From Monilinia fructicola (Eukaryota > Ascomycota > Leotiomycetes > Helotiales > Sclerotiniaceae), in the NCBI GenBank assembly GCA_008692225.1, contig VICG01000008.1, positions 1,251,001-1,315,000 on the forward strand: a stretch of 64,000 nucleotides of DNA, read 5' to 3'. The notes under the pieces were generated by a model. It saw nothing but the letters and a program-made list of their open reading frames with translations. It was not told the origin of the DNA and made no database searches. Positions within the stretch are counted from its first letter, which is position 1. Each line of letters starts with the position of its first letter. This document shows, piece after piece, positions 44,014-54,918 of this stretch. Both the position numbers and the translations under genes were made by a program.

Positions 44014-44872
44014 TTGACCGGGAAGAACGTTCAAGGGTACTTGCAGGGGCAAAAAACTTATAAAGGAAAACTGGAGGCTGGAAACTGGAGATGGCATAAA
44101 TTGAGATGGAACAAGATTGTGACGGAGAAGTCTCTAATGATCTTTACATTCAAGCCAGACGAGAAGAGCTTGACAAGATACCCATGCAGGAGATCGTGGG
44201 GGAATTGGTCCCATAGTACAGAAAGCCCAGAGCATTCGTCCAAGAAACACAAGCTTGATGATCAGGAAGAGCTAATTATCCAAAGGTAATGAGCGCTTTG
44301 TATGAATGATCTCCTGTTGACAAATGCCGATGAAAGACTATCTAGCAGCACATAAAAATGAGCCAACCTCCAATTCACCGACTCCCAGTCCAAGCCTTAC
44401 CACGATACCCGCCTCAGAAAATGCTTGGATAGATGCAGCACCACTATTAGGTGAGTTGAACGGGCATCTAACACCGTGCAGAATCCGCACAGCAGCAAAA
44501 GAGACCATGGACATGCGATCGTGAATAGATAAAGGTTTCGATGCTGCTATGAGAGCGTCACCACAACATCACTACATTGACGATATAGAAGCTTCTTGGG
44601 AAGACAAATATGAAAAGGAGGGACCGAATGATAACCTGAAGTCGACGGCAAAGGAATATGATTCAATTCCAACACTGCACACGCCTCGCGGGCACTTTGA
44701 TCGAATCCTGGGCGAAGAGGCGATCTTCGTATCTCAATGCGATAACTGCAGCCAAGAGAGAGGAATGAAGATGCGGTCTTTAGGATCACGTAGAAAGCAC
44801 TGCAGAAGAGGGAAGATTACATACCACTCACGTGCTCATGTTGGATCCAGTAGAATTCCATTTAGCCAATAG
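44014..44872 (+). pseudogene. Possible decayed or spliced hypothetical gene
   Basis: Three adjoining plus-strand frames read like protein. 44014-44289 (charged, includes IVTEKSLMIFTFKPDEKSLT) ends at a donor-like AGGTAATG. 44324-44524 and 44549-44872 are the same frame, separated only by a single TGA at 44522-44524; downstream it reads IDKGFDAAMRASPQHHYIDD and EASWEDKYEKEGPNDN. A donor-like GGTGAGTT at about 44450 gives only 31-42-nt introns. So either this is a pseudogene with one in-frame stop, or a gene whose true splicing I cannot fix. No family is recognised. Confidence 0.25.
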
Positions 44873-45539
44873 ATTTTGGGCATTCCGATCCCAAATCTGA
44901 TGATAAGTAGAAAGCTGTAAATCCTTAGGTAAGGCTCAATGTCTGCGTGAGTGGATTCTACTGGAGCATATCCAACAAGACAGGCTCACAGTCGCGATAT
45001 CTTTTTCACTTGCAGATTTGTAGGCAAGGAGATGTGTGGGATGAGAAGAAATGATGTGAGAAGCAAAACGATAACAGAATTATGTTGAGGGTATCTGGAA
45101 TAGATGACCTCGCTTCAACTTCCACGTCAAAAGAAACGAGTATGAATAGAGGAGGAGCGAGCCGCATACGAATTCTTTTATGGAGATAGACGTGTTGTAG
45201 AAAAATGATAGCTTGTAGAATATTGTGTTGGTGTTTTCCAAGTCTTCACCTACTTGGGCTACAGGGACTAGACTACATAATTGCACAACATTGGCTCAAA
45301 AGGAAGAAGTATCTAAATTGCGAGATAAACATGAACTCGAGTGATATTATTATCAACCAAATGAGGTATGATATAGATCAATCCAGAGCCATAAATTATT
45401 TGTGTCCCGGGTATCACAACATCATAAAACATGATCAATTATAACAAAATTCCTTTTCTCAACCAGCGCCTCAGATACTCGCTCTCCGGTATCCTACCAA
45501 GCAGGCCCCACCTATAACTCCACCCTCGCAAGCAAAACT

Positions 45540-48500
45540 CTACGCAGCAGCAATACCTCTCATACGTCTCCTGATGTTCAGCGTACCTTTGACACTAAAA
45601 TTCGTATGATCTTCAGGCATGTATTCACCACTAACAATGACCAAAACCTTCATTCTTGGATGATATTTCAAATCATGAAGTAACTTTGGCGTGATGAGGA
45701 AATATTGACTATCATGTTCCTGACAGGCAATCTCGACCATACGCCCATGGACCATTCGTTCGTTACGGGGATCCATTCCTTGATTGATTTCGTCAACAAC
45801 GCGGAAGGGGGAGCGAGCGAGTGATTGTAAAGACATGAGGTAGAAAATCGTAGAGACGGAACGTTCACCTCCGGATTGGCGGTGCTTGTCAAGGAGCTGA
45901 AGAGTTTCGTTTTCTCTGTTTTGATATTAGTTTGTCGTAAGGGTTGAGAGGTTAAGAAATAGAACTGTACCTAAATTTGACCTTGATCTCAATTGCCCAT
46001 TTTTCGAAGTCTTCTTCCTTATACACACCAACCTCACCAGCACAACCAATCTGTTCAAAGTTATGTGAGAATGCTTCACTTATCTGTGCGATAAGTGAAT
46101 CCAGCCTAGGTTCCCATTTTTTCATAATCTCGGTAACCTTGGCCGCAACATCTGCGAGTTCATCTTCGGTGCCAGCGATTCTGGCGCTTAGCCGACCTAT
46201 TTCGGCCTGCCGCTTCTCGAAATCCCGAATCGCATTGGGATTGTTTGCTTCAATATAATTCAGTTTATGTTCCACACTACCTATTTCATGCAGTAGGTTT
46301 TCCACCGTCTTCTCCTGAGGAATATCGGAGAAGTATTCTATAGATTCGGTATCACCTTTCTCCTCGGCCTCTTTCCGGAGTTCCCTGCAGCGTCCAAGCG
46401 CAGTTCGTGCCGTTTCAGTCGCCGTCTTTGCTTGTTGTTCGATTTTCTCTAGTCGTGTACGTTCCACTGCAAGGTTTTCGAAAATATCACGATTGCGCTC
46501 TTGTAGAGCGCGAGTATCTGACTCTGCTTCAATACGTCGAACTTCGGCTTCATCAAGTTCCTCGGAGCAAGCAATAATATGATTAATCTGCTCGACATGT
46601 TTCATCACTTGCTCTCCTTTCTTGAGACTAGCGATGTCTTGCTCCTTTAGAATGGATTGAACCTCTGCTCTAGATTCTGAGCTAGACTTTTCCAGTCTCT
46701 CCAAAGTTTCTTTCTCTCGAGCTGCGAGTATGTCAGCAAATGTCTAAATATAACTATCTTAATGATTATACTACTCACCAAGCAGTCCCGGAAGAGCTCT
46801 TCGTTCACCATGAGCTTTTTGCTTAAGTTCCTTTTCGGATTTTATCGTCTCCTGGTTTCAAGATCTCGTTAGCACCGGGCGGAAACAGCAGAATCGTTGC
46901 AGACTTACCATTTCATCTTTTTTAGGAACTTCAGAATTGGTAAACTTCTGGATCTCGTCAGTAATTGCTTCGGACTCCTTCTTCATGGACTCGAATTTCC
47001 GGTTTAGTTCGGCAAGGTTTTCTTCGATTACACGCCGTCCTGAAGTATCTACAGCAGCATTTACGAAGAATCTGGCTCGATTGATTCCAGTAGTTTGAGT
47101 TGACGAAGCATTGTATTCTCTTCGTGTCGTGATTTTGTAATACGTGCTTTTACTTATGAAGGATGTAATTCCACTACGGATGATCCTCTCGTATTGTTCC
47201 TCAGTGATGTCTTTAAGAGTGATAGCTGTCTTATGGGCACGAATATCATTGCACAACATTGCAAGCACTGGTTCCGGGGCATCAATAAAATCAATGGCCC
47301 AGCCTTCAAGGCCGAAACTGTTCAGCTGGGCTACGGTTGCTGCTGGACGGCCAATAGTCTCGGCGAGGGTCTGGGTGCTTGTCTGAATTCTGACTTCTGC
47401 CAGTTTCATTTCCGCAGAATGAAATTGATCATTGAGTCGGTTGTAATCCGCTTGGGTTTGTGCGGTGATGGTGAGCATATTGCTTTGATGGAACAACGAT
47501 TCAATGGCATCGGTGTATCTTGGGTCCTTCACGGAGCATGTAATCAAAGGTGGTCCGTAGACCTCCTTTTCAAACTTATCTTGGTTGTCCTGAACCCATT
47601 TCCAAGCTGCAGCAGTATCTCTGGATTGCTGCGCAATCTTATTAATTTGCTTTCCAGCTTGGCTGTCAAAGTCAGCAAGGGCCTGCTTTGCCCTTTCCTG
47701 CTCAGCTCGCAAGTCTCGACCTTTATTTTTGAGTTCTTTTAGGCTTTCCTGGAGCTCCTTGACTCTTCCTCTAATTGCTTTAATTTCCTGCTCAATGGCT
47801 CTCTGGGTGAAAAGTCAGCAGTGGTTTAGACAGGTTGCCATAGATCAGACACTCACAATACGCTGATTGTATTCTGCAGCATTGAATTCTATTTCAGGTT
47901 CTCGTAGGCGGGCTTCAAGGTCAAGTATGGTTCTCTTAACTTTGGCTAAATCTTTCTTGCGTTTTTCCTCTGCCGCTTGAACAGCCGTGACTCTCCGGTT
48001 ACAATCTTCTATTTTCTCGTCCCATCCGTCAATTTTCTTCAACAGGTCATCGGCTGCTTCTTCTGCAAATCGAAGGTTCTCCTTGCGGTTAGAAACAATC
48101 TTGGATAAATTCTTCTCTAGAGAGTCCTTTTCATTGACTAATTTTCGCGTTGGTTCGACCTGGCTTTCCAGACTACGAAATCGTCTGGTTGCTTCTTTCT
48201 TCTCCTCCTTGCATTCCTGATGCCGCAGACGTGCCGATCTGTATTCTACAAAGGGAATACTTTTCCTCAGCTTCTCCAGGTCCTTCTCGATTTGAATTCG
48301 TTCTTCGAGTTTTTGCATTTCCGGACGTAGCCCCTCCTGTCGTCTTTCGAGGTTCTTCAACTGTTCTTTGTCCTGATCAAGCTGCATAAGCTTCGATTTT
48401 TCTTCCCTTCTCAGGTTCTTGAGTTCATCATGCCAATCCAACATTTCTTGTGCAGCAACTGCTCTTTGTGTATGATGTAGTAGTTCGACGGGTGTTAATG

Positions 48501-49170
48501 CTGCAAACTCGGATACCTTGTCCTGAGGCAAGAACTGACAAAGATTATCTATTTGAATGCTGAATCCTCTGACCAATGCTAAAACATTTTTATGGCTTGT
48601 TCTCTTGTTATTAATCCAAAATTCCCAATTATTCCCATCTTTAATAATTCGAGTTCTGATGAGATGATTCTCACTCTCGCTGCTTCTTTTCTGAAGTTCA
48701 ATTTCGATAAAAGCATCCTTTGAACCATGCTTAACAAATTCTCCAAGCTTATCCGCACGACCAAGATTTTTTGGTGAAGAGCCCAAGCCCAAGCAGAGGG
48801 CACAAACTAAGGAGCTCTTACCAGTACCATTTGGGCCAATAACCATATTTAAGTTTGAGCCTGGGAAGAATTCAGCACTCTCGTAGGTAACAAAGTTTTC
48901 GAGCTTGACTCTAACTATGGCTCCTGGGGCAAATTTGCTGCGTCCAGATGTGATTGTAGCAGTATTGGGGTTTCTTTCGATATTTCCTCTGGCATTTTCT
49001 TCGCTCGATGATGCAGGAGGATCAGGAATTGGAATCTCATCTTCAGATTCGTAGTGTAACGTACGAGCGCGCTTCGCAGAATGCGCAGGTGTAGGATTTC
49101 CCGAACTTCCATCATCATCATCGAATTCGGTTCTTGATCGACGCCTACGACGTGGTATTCCTGGTCTCAT
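45540..49170 (-). CDS. SMC5: SMC5, structural maintenance of chromosomes protein 5
   Basis: Five exons on the minus strand: 47857-49170, 46909-47802, 46779-46851, 45971-46721, 45540-45915; introns of 54, 57, 57 and 55 nt, all GT-AG and frame-consistent, giving 1135 residues. An acidic/basic N-terminal tail is followed by VKLENFVTYESAEFFPGSNL, the SMC Walker A GPNGTGKSS at 112-120, QFLPQDKVSEFA, a long coiled coil, and a hinge at ~515-670. A second coiled coil is followed by the C-terminal ATPase half with the signature QSGGERS at ~1024-1030 and Walker B FRVVDEINQGMD at ~1048-1059. With SMC6 and the Nse subunits it forms the SMC5/6 complex for recombination repair and replication-fork stability, in the nucleus. 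Start ATG 49170. Its 5' end faces the Gin4-type kinase gene across 1.8 kb. Confidence 0.96.
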
Positions 49171-50956
49171 GATGATAATTGAAGAGTCAGGCAGTCAGTT
49201 ATCGTGAGGTCGCTTTGGATTTGTAAAATAACTGCTGAGCCAACAGTCTTGATCTGTATCTTGAATCTCATTCCGTTCTCAAGAAATCGATGGAGGTACG
49301 GTAGCTAGAAATTCTACCAAAGGAACTTTGTTTGCAAGAGGGTTGCGCATGACGCGTTGAACTTTTGGGACCGCGTTAAACATTAACGCGCTAGTATGAT
49401 AGTTTGATTGAATTACCCCACCATTAATCGCTGATCAGCTGACTTCGCATTTCCAACTTCACTTCACTGATCATCCATTGATAGAACACTTATACTTCAC
49501 TTACATTTCTCAAAGTTCCAAACATTACGCCCCCCTTATTTTACCTCCTCGAAATTCTATGATTGTACTTGGCTTGTTATATAAAGCATCAAATGATACG
49601 GATGAGCTATGATACAGAGTTGGCTAATCTGGAGCAAATGGTGCCGGCGCCGGCCATCAAGCCTCAGTATATAATGTAGCTTTGCGATACACCGAAGGGG
49701 TAAGCTGAATGGCTTCTGTATGTAGGTACCTTGAGGAAAGATTATATAGTTTTGCAAAATATTGAAGGGCTAGTTCACATCCTGATGTATGTGTGTATGT
49801 ATGTATGTATGTCCACGGGTATGTATATATACAAAATAATATATGTAGGTTGGAACTGGAACGGATGAATGAAGATGATATCGAGAATCAAGTGTACAAC
49901 AAGGCTAACTTACTATCTATGTTCTACAATCAAGCACCAATATTCATACTATTTCCTATAAGGAACAAGTTGTTTCGAAACTTAGGTAGTAGTAGTTGCT
50001 CGTCTCTGTTCATTTATGTCTGTAGTTTCGGAGTTTCTTGATGAGTTGAGAATGAAGTATACTGAAGTATACTGAAGTATACCTAATGGCTTGTCCTGGT
50101 CGACGCTCCTGAAGCATTCTCTACTTCATCTCACAAATCATTCGGCCGGAGTGTTTTGGATGATAATTGAATGACATTTCAAGTCAATTGATAATGGACG
50201 TTTTGTATTATTAGCGAGCCAATGGAAGTCCTATGAAAAGATCTGGGTTTAAAAAAAAGATCTCGTTAAGTTGAGATTTTACATTCCTTTCTATACTTTC
50301 TATACTTTATATAGTCCGTCGGCATGCGCTTCCATTTACCGGGAATTTTGTATGTCAACAAAACATCAATAACAATCAAAACTTCACCATAGTAACTGCA
50401 ATTTGGCATTCGAGTAGCTCTCGAGCACTACTCTTCGCCCGCCTTGAAAACTTCTTTTATGGGGTTTTCATTCCCTACACTCTCGTTTATAAAGTATTCA
50501 TTCAAAAATTTCATTTTAATTCGTTCTTTCTCTGTGTGTCGCTGATACAGCAATTTGAATTTTCACACGATAAGCTCTTAATACATGCGCACCTTTTCAA
50601 ACAACGCAAATCTTGTAACTTGGTGAGTTTCTTAGGTTCCCTCCTCCCATTCGTTGAAGATTTGTTACGTTGACATGATGACTATGGAGTTGGGGCTAAT
50701 TGGAAAATCTCAGAGCTTTTGAAAGCTTCATTTTTGGGCGAATCTGCCACCAGAGACACAGGTTTATTTACATCGCTATGTTCTGCTAAGCTCAGCCCTG
50801 GGATTATCAAGGGTCTTCAAAAGATATTGGCCGTAGCTGAATACCGCAATATCATTCCTGTTGGTATTTTAAAAGATCTGACCAATCGACAGAAGAATTG
50901 AAAGCCAGGTTATGTTTTAAAATTGCAAATATTAGCTACGACGGGTCATCGCAACA
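49171..50956. promoter_or_regulatory. Divergent promoter region between SMC5 and the Gin4-type kinase
   Basis: Head-to-head spacing of 1.79 kb. It contains an ACGCGTTGAA / GGGACCGCGTTAA / TTAACGCGCTAG cluster at about 49350-49395 in which ACGCGT at 49352 matches the fungal MCB (MluI cell-cycle box) core; a TATG microsatellite (49788-49810); three copies of TGAAGTATAC (50052-50085); and short frames (for example 50719-50901) lacking an ATG, probably leader sequence. Shared control is inference from geometry and the MCB-like site. Confidence 0.35.
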
Positions 50957-53900
50957 ATGAGTGCACAATACGCGCACCAACCAACCCGACGACCTCCTCT
51001 TGGAGAAGCAACCCGGCGTGTCAACAACAATCAATCGAATCCCACGAGGCTTGAATCGAAATCTACAGCAACAAATAATGATAGTTTGCGACAAGGGTCA
51101 CTGCAAGTTTACAACCAAACTTCTGCTTCCCCAGGCGAACAATACTCATACCGTGACGATCCTCGAATGGGCTCTCCTGTCTCAAATGTCGTCAACCCTA
51201 GACTTTCTGCTATATCGAAGGAGGCCGCAACGGATTCAAAACGAAGCTCCCAAATTTCGACAGCATCTTCCGCTTCCGATGGTAAAAACATTAAGAAGTT
51301 TATTGGTCCTTGGAAGCTGGGCAGAACATTGGGGGAGGGTGCAACGGCACGAGTACGTCTTGCAAAAAACAGAAACACACATCAAATGGCAGCTATCAAA
51401 ATCGTCCAAAAGAAAAATGCTCAGTTATCTCAGGCGGGAAGTCTAGCAAACCTTGAGCATTCAGAACCGTTACGCGACGAAAGCGATGGAGTGCGAAGGA
51501 TGCCTGTAGGTATTGAACGAGAAGTGGCAATTATGAAGCTTATTCAGCACCCAAATATCATGAAAATATATGATATTTGGGAGAATCGTACCGAAATGTA
51601 AGCTCTCTTTCCAGATATAAACGAACAGAGCCCCTAACAATTAGCAGATACTTGGTTCTTGAATACGTTGACAATGGCGAGCTTTTTGCTCAAATCGCAA
51701 ACAATGGAAGGCTGCCCGAAGAGATTGCAATGAAGTATTTCCGACAACTTCTGAGTGCTGTAGGATACTGCCACTCGTACAACATCTGCCATAGAGATTT
51801 GAAGCCCGAAAACATACTGATCACATCCACTGGAGATGTCAAAATCGCCGACTTTGGAATGGCTGCGCTTCATCAAGGCCCAGACCACAAATTAAGAACT
51901 TCTTGTGGAAGCCCACATTATGCTGCGCCAGAACTGATTGGCGGACACAAATATCGCGGAGACAAGGTTGATATATGGAGTATGGGTGTGATTCTCTATG
52001 CCAGCTTATGCGGACGACTGCCATTCGATGTTGAAGGTGTTGGCAATGATAGAGAACGCCTTAATCCATTACTCAACAAGATTCGAAAGGGGGATTATGA
52101 AATGGCTCCAGAGTTCACCAAAGATGCCGCAAATTTGATTTGGAGAATATTGCAGGTAAATCCAAAAGATAGAATTGCTCTAGATCAAATTTGGAAGCAC
52201 CCAGTGGTAAGAAAGTATGATTATTTGGACAACCTTGGCGGCGGGCAAAGTCTCCCATCCCTCAACTTGAATGACTGCGGACAACCAGTGTTACGCCGAG
52301 GTGATGTTGATAAGGATTTGCTGAGGCAATTGTGGTCCATGTGGCATGCGTATTCTGAAGATCAACTTATAGAGGCACTTTTGAGTGAGAGGTGGGTTAA
52401 TTCTGCAGCTACGACTATTATATCCATACTAATGAAGACATAGACCCAACGAACAAAAGCTTTTCTACACTTTGCTTTTGAGATATAGAGATGCCCAGCT
52501 TGAAAACTATGAGCCTGAGCTGAATTATTCCAACAGTGACTATCATCACATCAGGTTACCCACATTGACAAAAACATATTCAACTTGTCATTTTCCGCCA
52601 CAGGCAGGAAAGGGTCATCGTCGCCAACAGGCTTCTAGGTTTACTGTCGTTAGCAATAGGACCGAACACACTTACGATCCCTTTAATGCATCTAGGCCAC
52701 AACACCTTGATTCATTAAGGTCCGATGATCAAGTCAAGGTCACCGTTCACGCCCCTCAGAATGATGAACATGATCGGAACCGACACTCCTCTCGGATTTC
52801 AACGTCCAACAGCGATCGGAGTAGATTACAGAAGCCAGGATCCCGGGTATATGCGTCTCGTAGCTCACTGGCAAGCTCTACAAGAAGTCGAGGAAGTGCT
52901 CCTTTCCGAGCTACGGTAGGACATAAGCGTGGTGTAGACTTCTCACACATCAGGAGAAGATCGCTGAGTAGTCAAAATATCATTTCTGTAAATAGCCCGT
53001 TGGGTTCTACTGGAGAAAACACAGCAAGAGCTGATGATGAAGCTTCTCCACGTCCTGCCGTTGGGCATTCTGCATCGACGCGCTATATCCGATCGAGAAA
53101 GCCACAATCGGCTAGTACAAAGATCACTACTACCACCATACAAAAATCAGGACGAGGTAGCATACTATGGAAAGAAGATGTCCGTCAATTGAGCAGCAGT
53201 TTAGCCAAAGACTGCGATGAAGCATTTAATAGATCGTCTGTCGTTTCTTCGGCTGCCTCCCAAAACAGATCACGGTTTTTCGGGTACCCCAAGCGTAGCT
53301 TCTCGTGATCCATCGTCTCTGCTCAGTGTGCCAGCAACGAGTCGAAAGCTTAAACGTGACTCTTTAGACTCACGACCGCTACCTCCACCGCCTGCTCGAT
53401 CGGATTCTGTCAAGAAAGAGCTCTTAGAAGCACGAAAACAGGCTACACTTCGCATGACTTCTGGAGAAGACTCGCCTGGGTACATAGATCGAATGGTATC
53501 ACATATCGATCGTCTTATATTACCTCCTTCTCCATCTCCGTTGCAGACAAGACAAGATCGTCGAATAGCATCTGCGCCAGCGGATACGAAACAGAGAACT
53601 GTTACTCGACCATTGCCTGCGATTAACGAGGCATATGGAGAAGAACCATCTCCCAGAAAGGTGGTCGAATCTGATCGCATCGCATCAGCTCCCGAGCCTC
53701 GTGCGATAAAGAAGAACTCAAACTATTTCAATGAGAAAGATACAATCCGGGTAGTCAATGCTTCTACCACGTCCTTTAGCCCCGTCAGAGCTCCAGCTCC
53801 TCTTACTATCCGAAAGAAAAGCTCACAAGGTGGTCAGACGAAGACTAAGATGCCACAAGCTGGGCCAGAATCTTACGATAACACTCTCAGGAATCAAGTA

Positions 53901-54918
53901 TCTGGTCTGGGATTGCGACAACAATATCATGCCGGGTCTAAGGTGGATGTCATCCCAGAATTATCCCGCATCGACGAAGACTCCAATCTGGATGATCCGT
54001 TTGCTCATGATAGCAACGCGGGAACCATAGTGAAGAAACGATCAGGGTGGTTTAGACGCAATTCCAAGGCTAGCGATGAGGGCGAATCCAGAGGATCATC
54101 AATTGCAGGAAATGAAACGCTATTATCTCAATCGTCGAGTAAGAGTGACCGGAAATCAGAACCAGAAGATCTCCCACCATTACCACCACCAAAGAAGAAG
54201 GGATTCAATCTCGGTAGACTCTTCAAGAAAAAGCAACCAAAAACTGGCATGACAGTTGGAAGTACGTATAAGCCAAATTTCTTGATGTTGATGATACTGA
54301 CAGGTTGATAGCACACGATATGTTTGATGAGGATATCAGCATTCAGGATTCTCTTTCAGATTCTAGACAGCAAAATCATCTAAACCGTATGCAGCAGGCT
54401 TCGCGAGCACGACAAATAGAGCCTCAACAAAACTGGCTGGCCAAGTTATTCCATGTAAAGCCTGCCTCGAAATTCATCTGCTTCTGTGTTTCGAAACGTG
54501 CAGCAAGATTGGAGGTCGCCAAGGTTCTCAAGGACTGGAAAAGATATGGTATCAAAGATGTTCAGGTTGATAAACAAAGGAATATAGTCTTTGGTAAAGT
54601 CGGCAAAGAAAACTGTAAGCCTTTACTGCCGATTCTTTCCAACCGTTTACTGACAAAAAGTTAGTCCTAAATTTAAAAGAGGTGGCATTTGCTGCCGAGA
54701 TATTAACTGTCTTCGAGCATCTGGACCGTGGTAGAAAAGTTAATCTTGCTGTGGCACGAATTACACAGGAAAGAGGAGCGGCAAGCAGTTTTCATAAAGT
54801 GGTCGAGACTCTAGATTCTGTCTTACAAGTTCGTGGTGTTCTCGTCATAGATGAAGAAAAGAAAAGAATGATGGTGAGAACCGTAAACTCCATGATAACT
54901 GACACCGTCATCTCTTAA
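50957..54918 (+). CDS. Gin4/Hsl1/Cdr2-family serine/threonine protein kinase
   Basis: Exons 50957-51597, 51648-52391, 52444-53283, 53327-54261, 54312-54614 and 54665-54918; introns of 50, 52, 43, 50 and 50 nt; product ~1238 residues. The kinase domain (~115-400) has LGEGATARV, the AAIKIV lysine, HRDLKPEN at ~260, IADFGMA at ~281, SCGSPHYAAPE and DIWSMGVILYA. A long Ser-rich linker contains SRPLPPPPARSDSVKKELLE. The C-terminal ~145 residues are the fungal KA1-like membrane domain (NWLAKLFHVKPASKFICFCV, LKDWKRYGIKDVQVD, FLNLKEVAFAAEI, ERGAASSFHKVVETLD). This family acts at the cortex in septin organisation and links morphogenesis to Wee1 control. One point is odd: the third intron (53284-53326) is only 43 nt, and the frame it leaves and the frame it enters both read as protein across it, so a frameshift is an alternative explanation. 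Confidence 0.93.

Larger units (their letters stand above)
40743..45539. other. Long intergenic region with ORF remnants and repeats
   Basis: 4.8 kb with no recognised gene. It holds a pyrimidine-rich tract followed by GTTTTGTTGCA in three places (41791, 42075, 42592), a 16-bp tandem repeat (42125-42204), and two stretches that look faintly coding: about 42730-43075 (NAELLVELVVRAEILDKRPG) and 43793-44872 (entered separately). An A/T homopolymer run lies at 43672-43705. A decayed gene or an undetected spliced gene is possible. Confidence 0.5.

Noticed and set aside
46722..46778. Shorter third SMC5 intron ending at TATATTTAG
   Set aside because: It would put a TGA in frame; the acceptor at CTCGCAG keeps the coiled-coil frame open.
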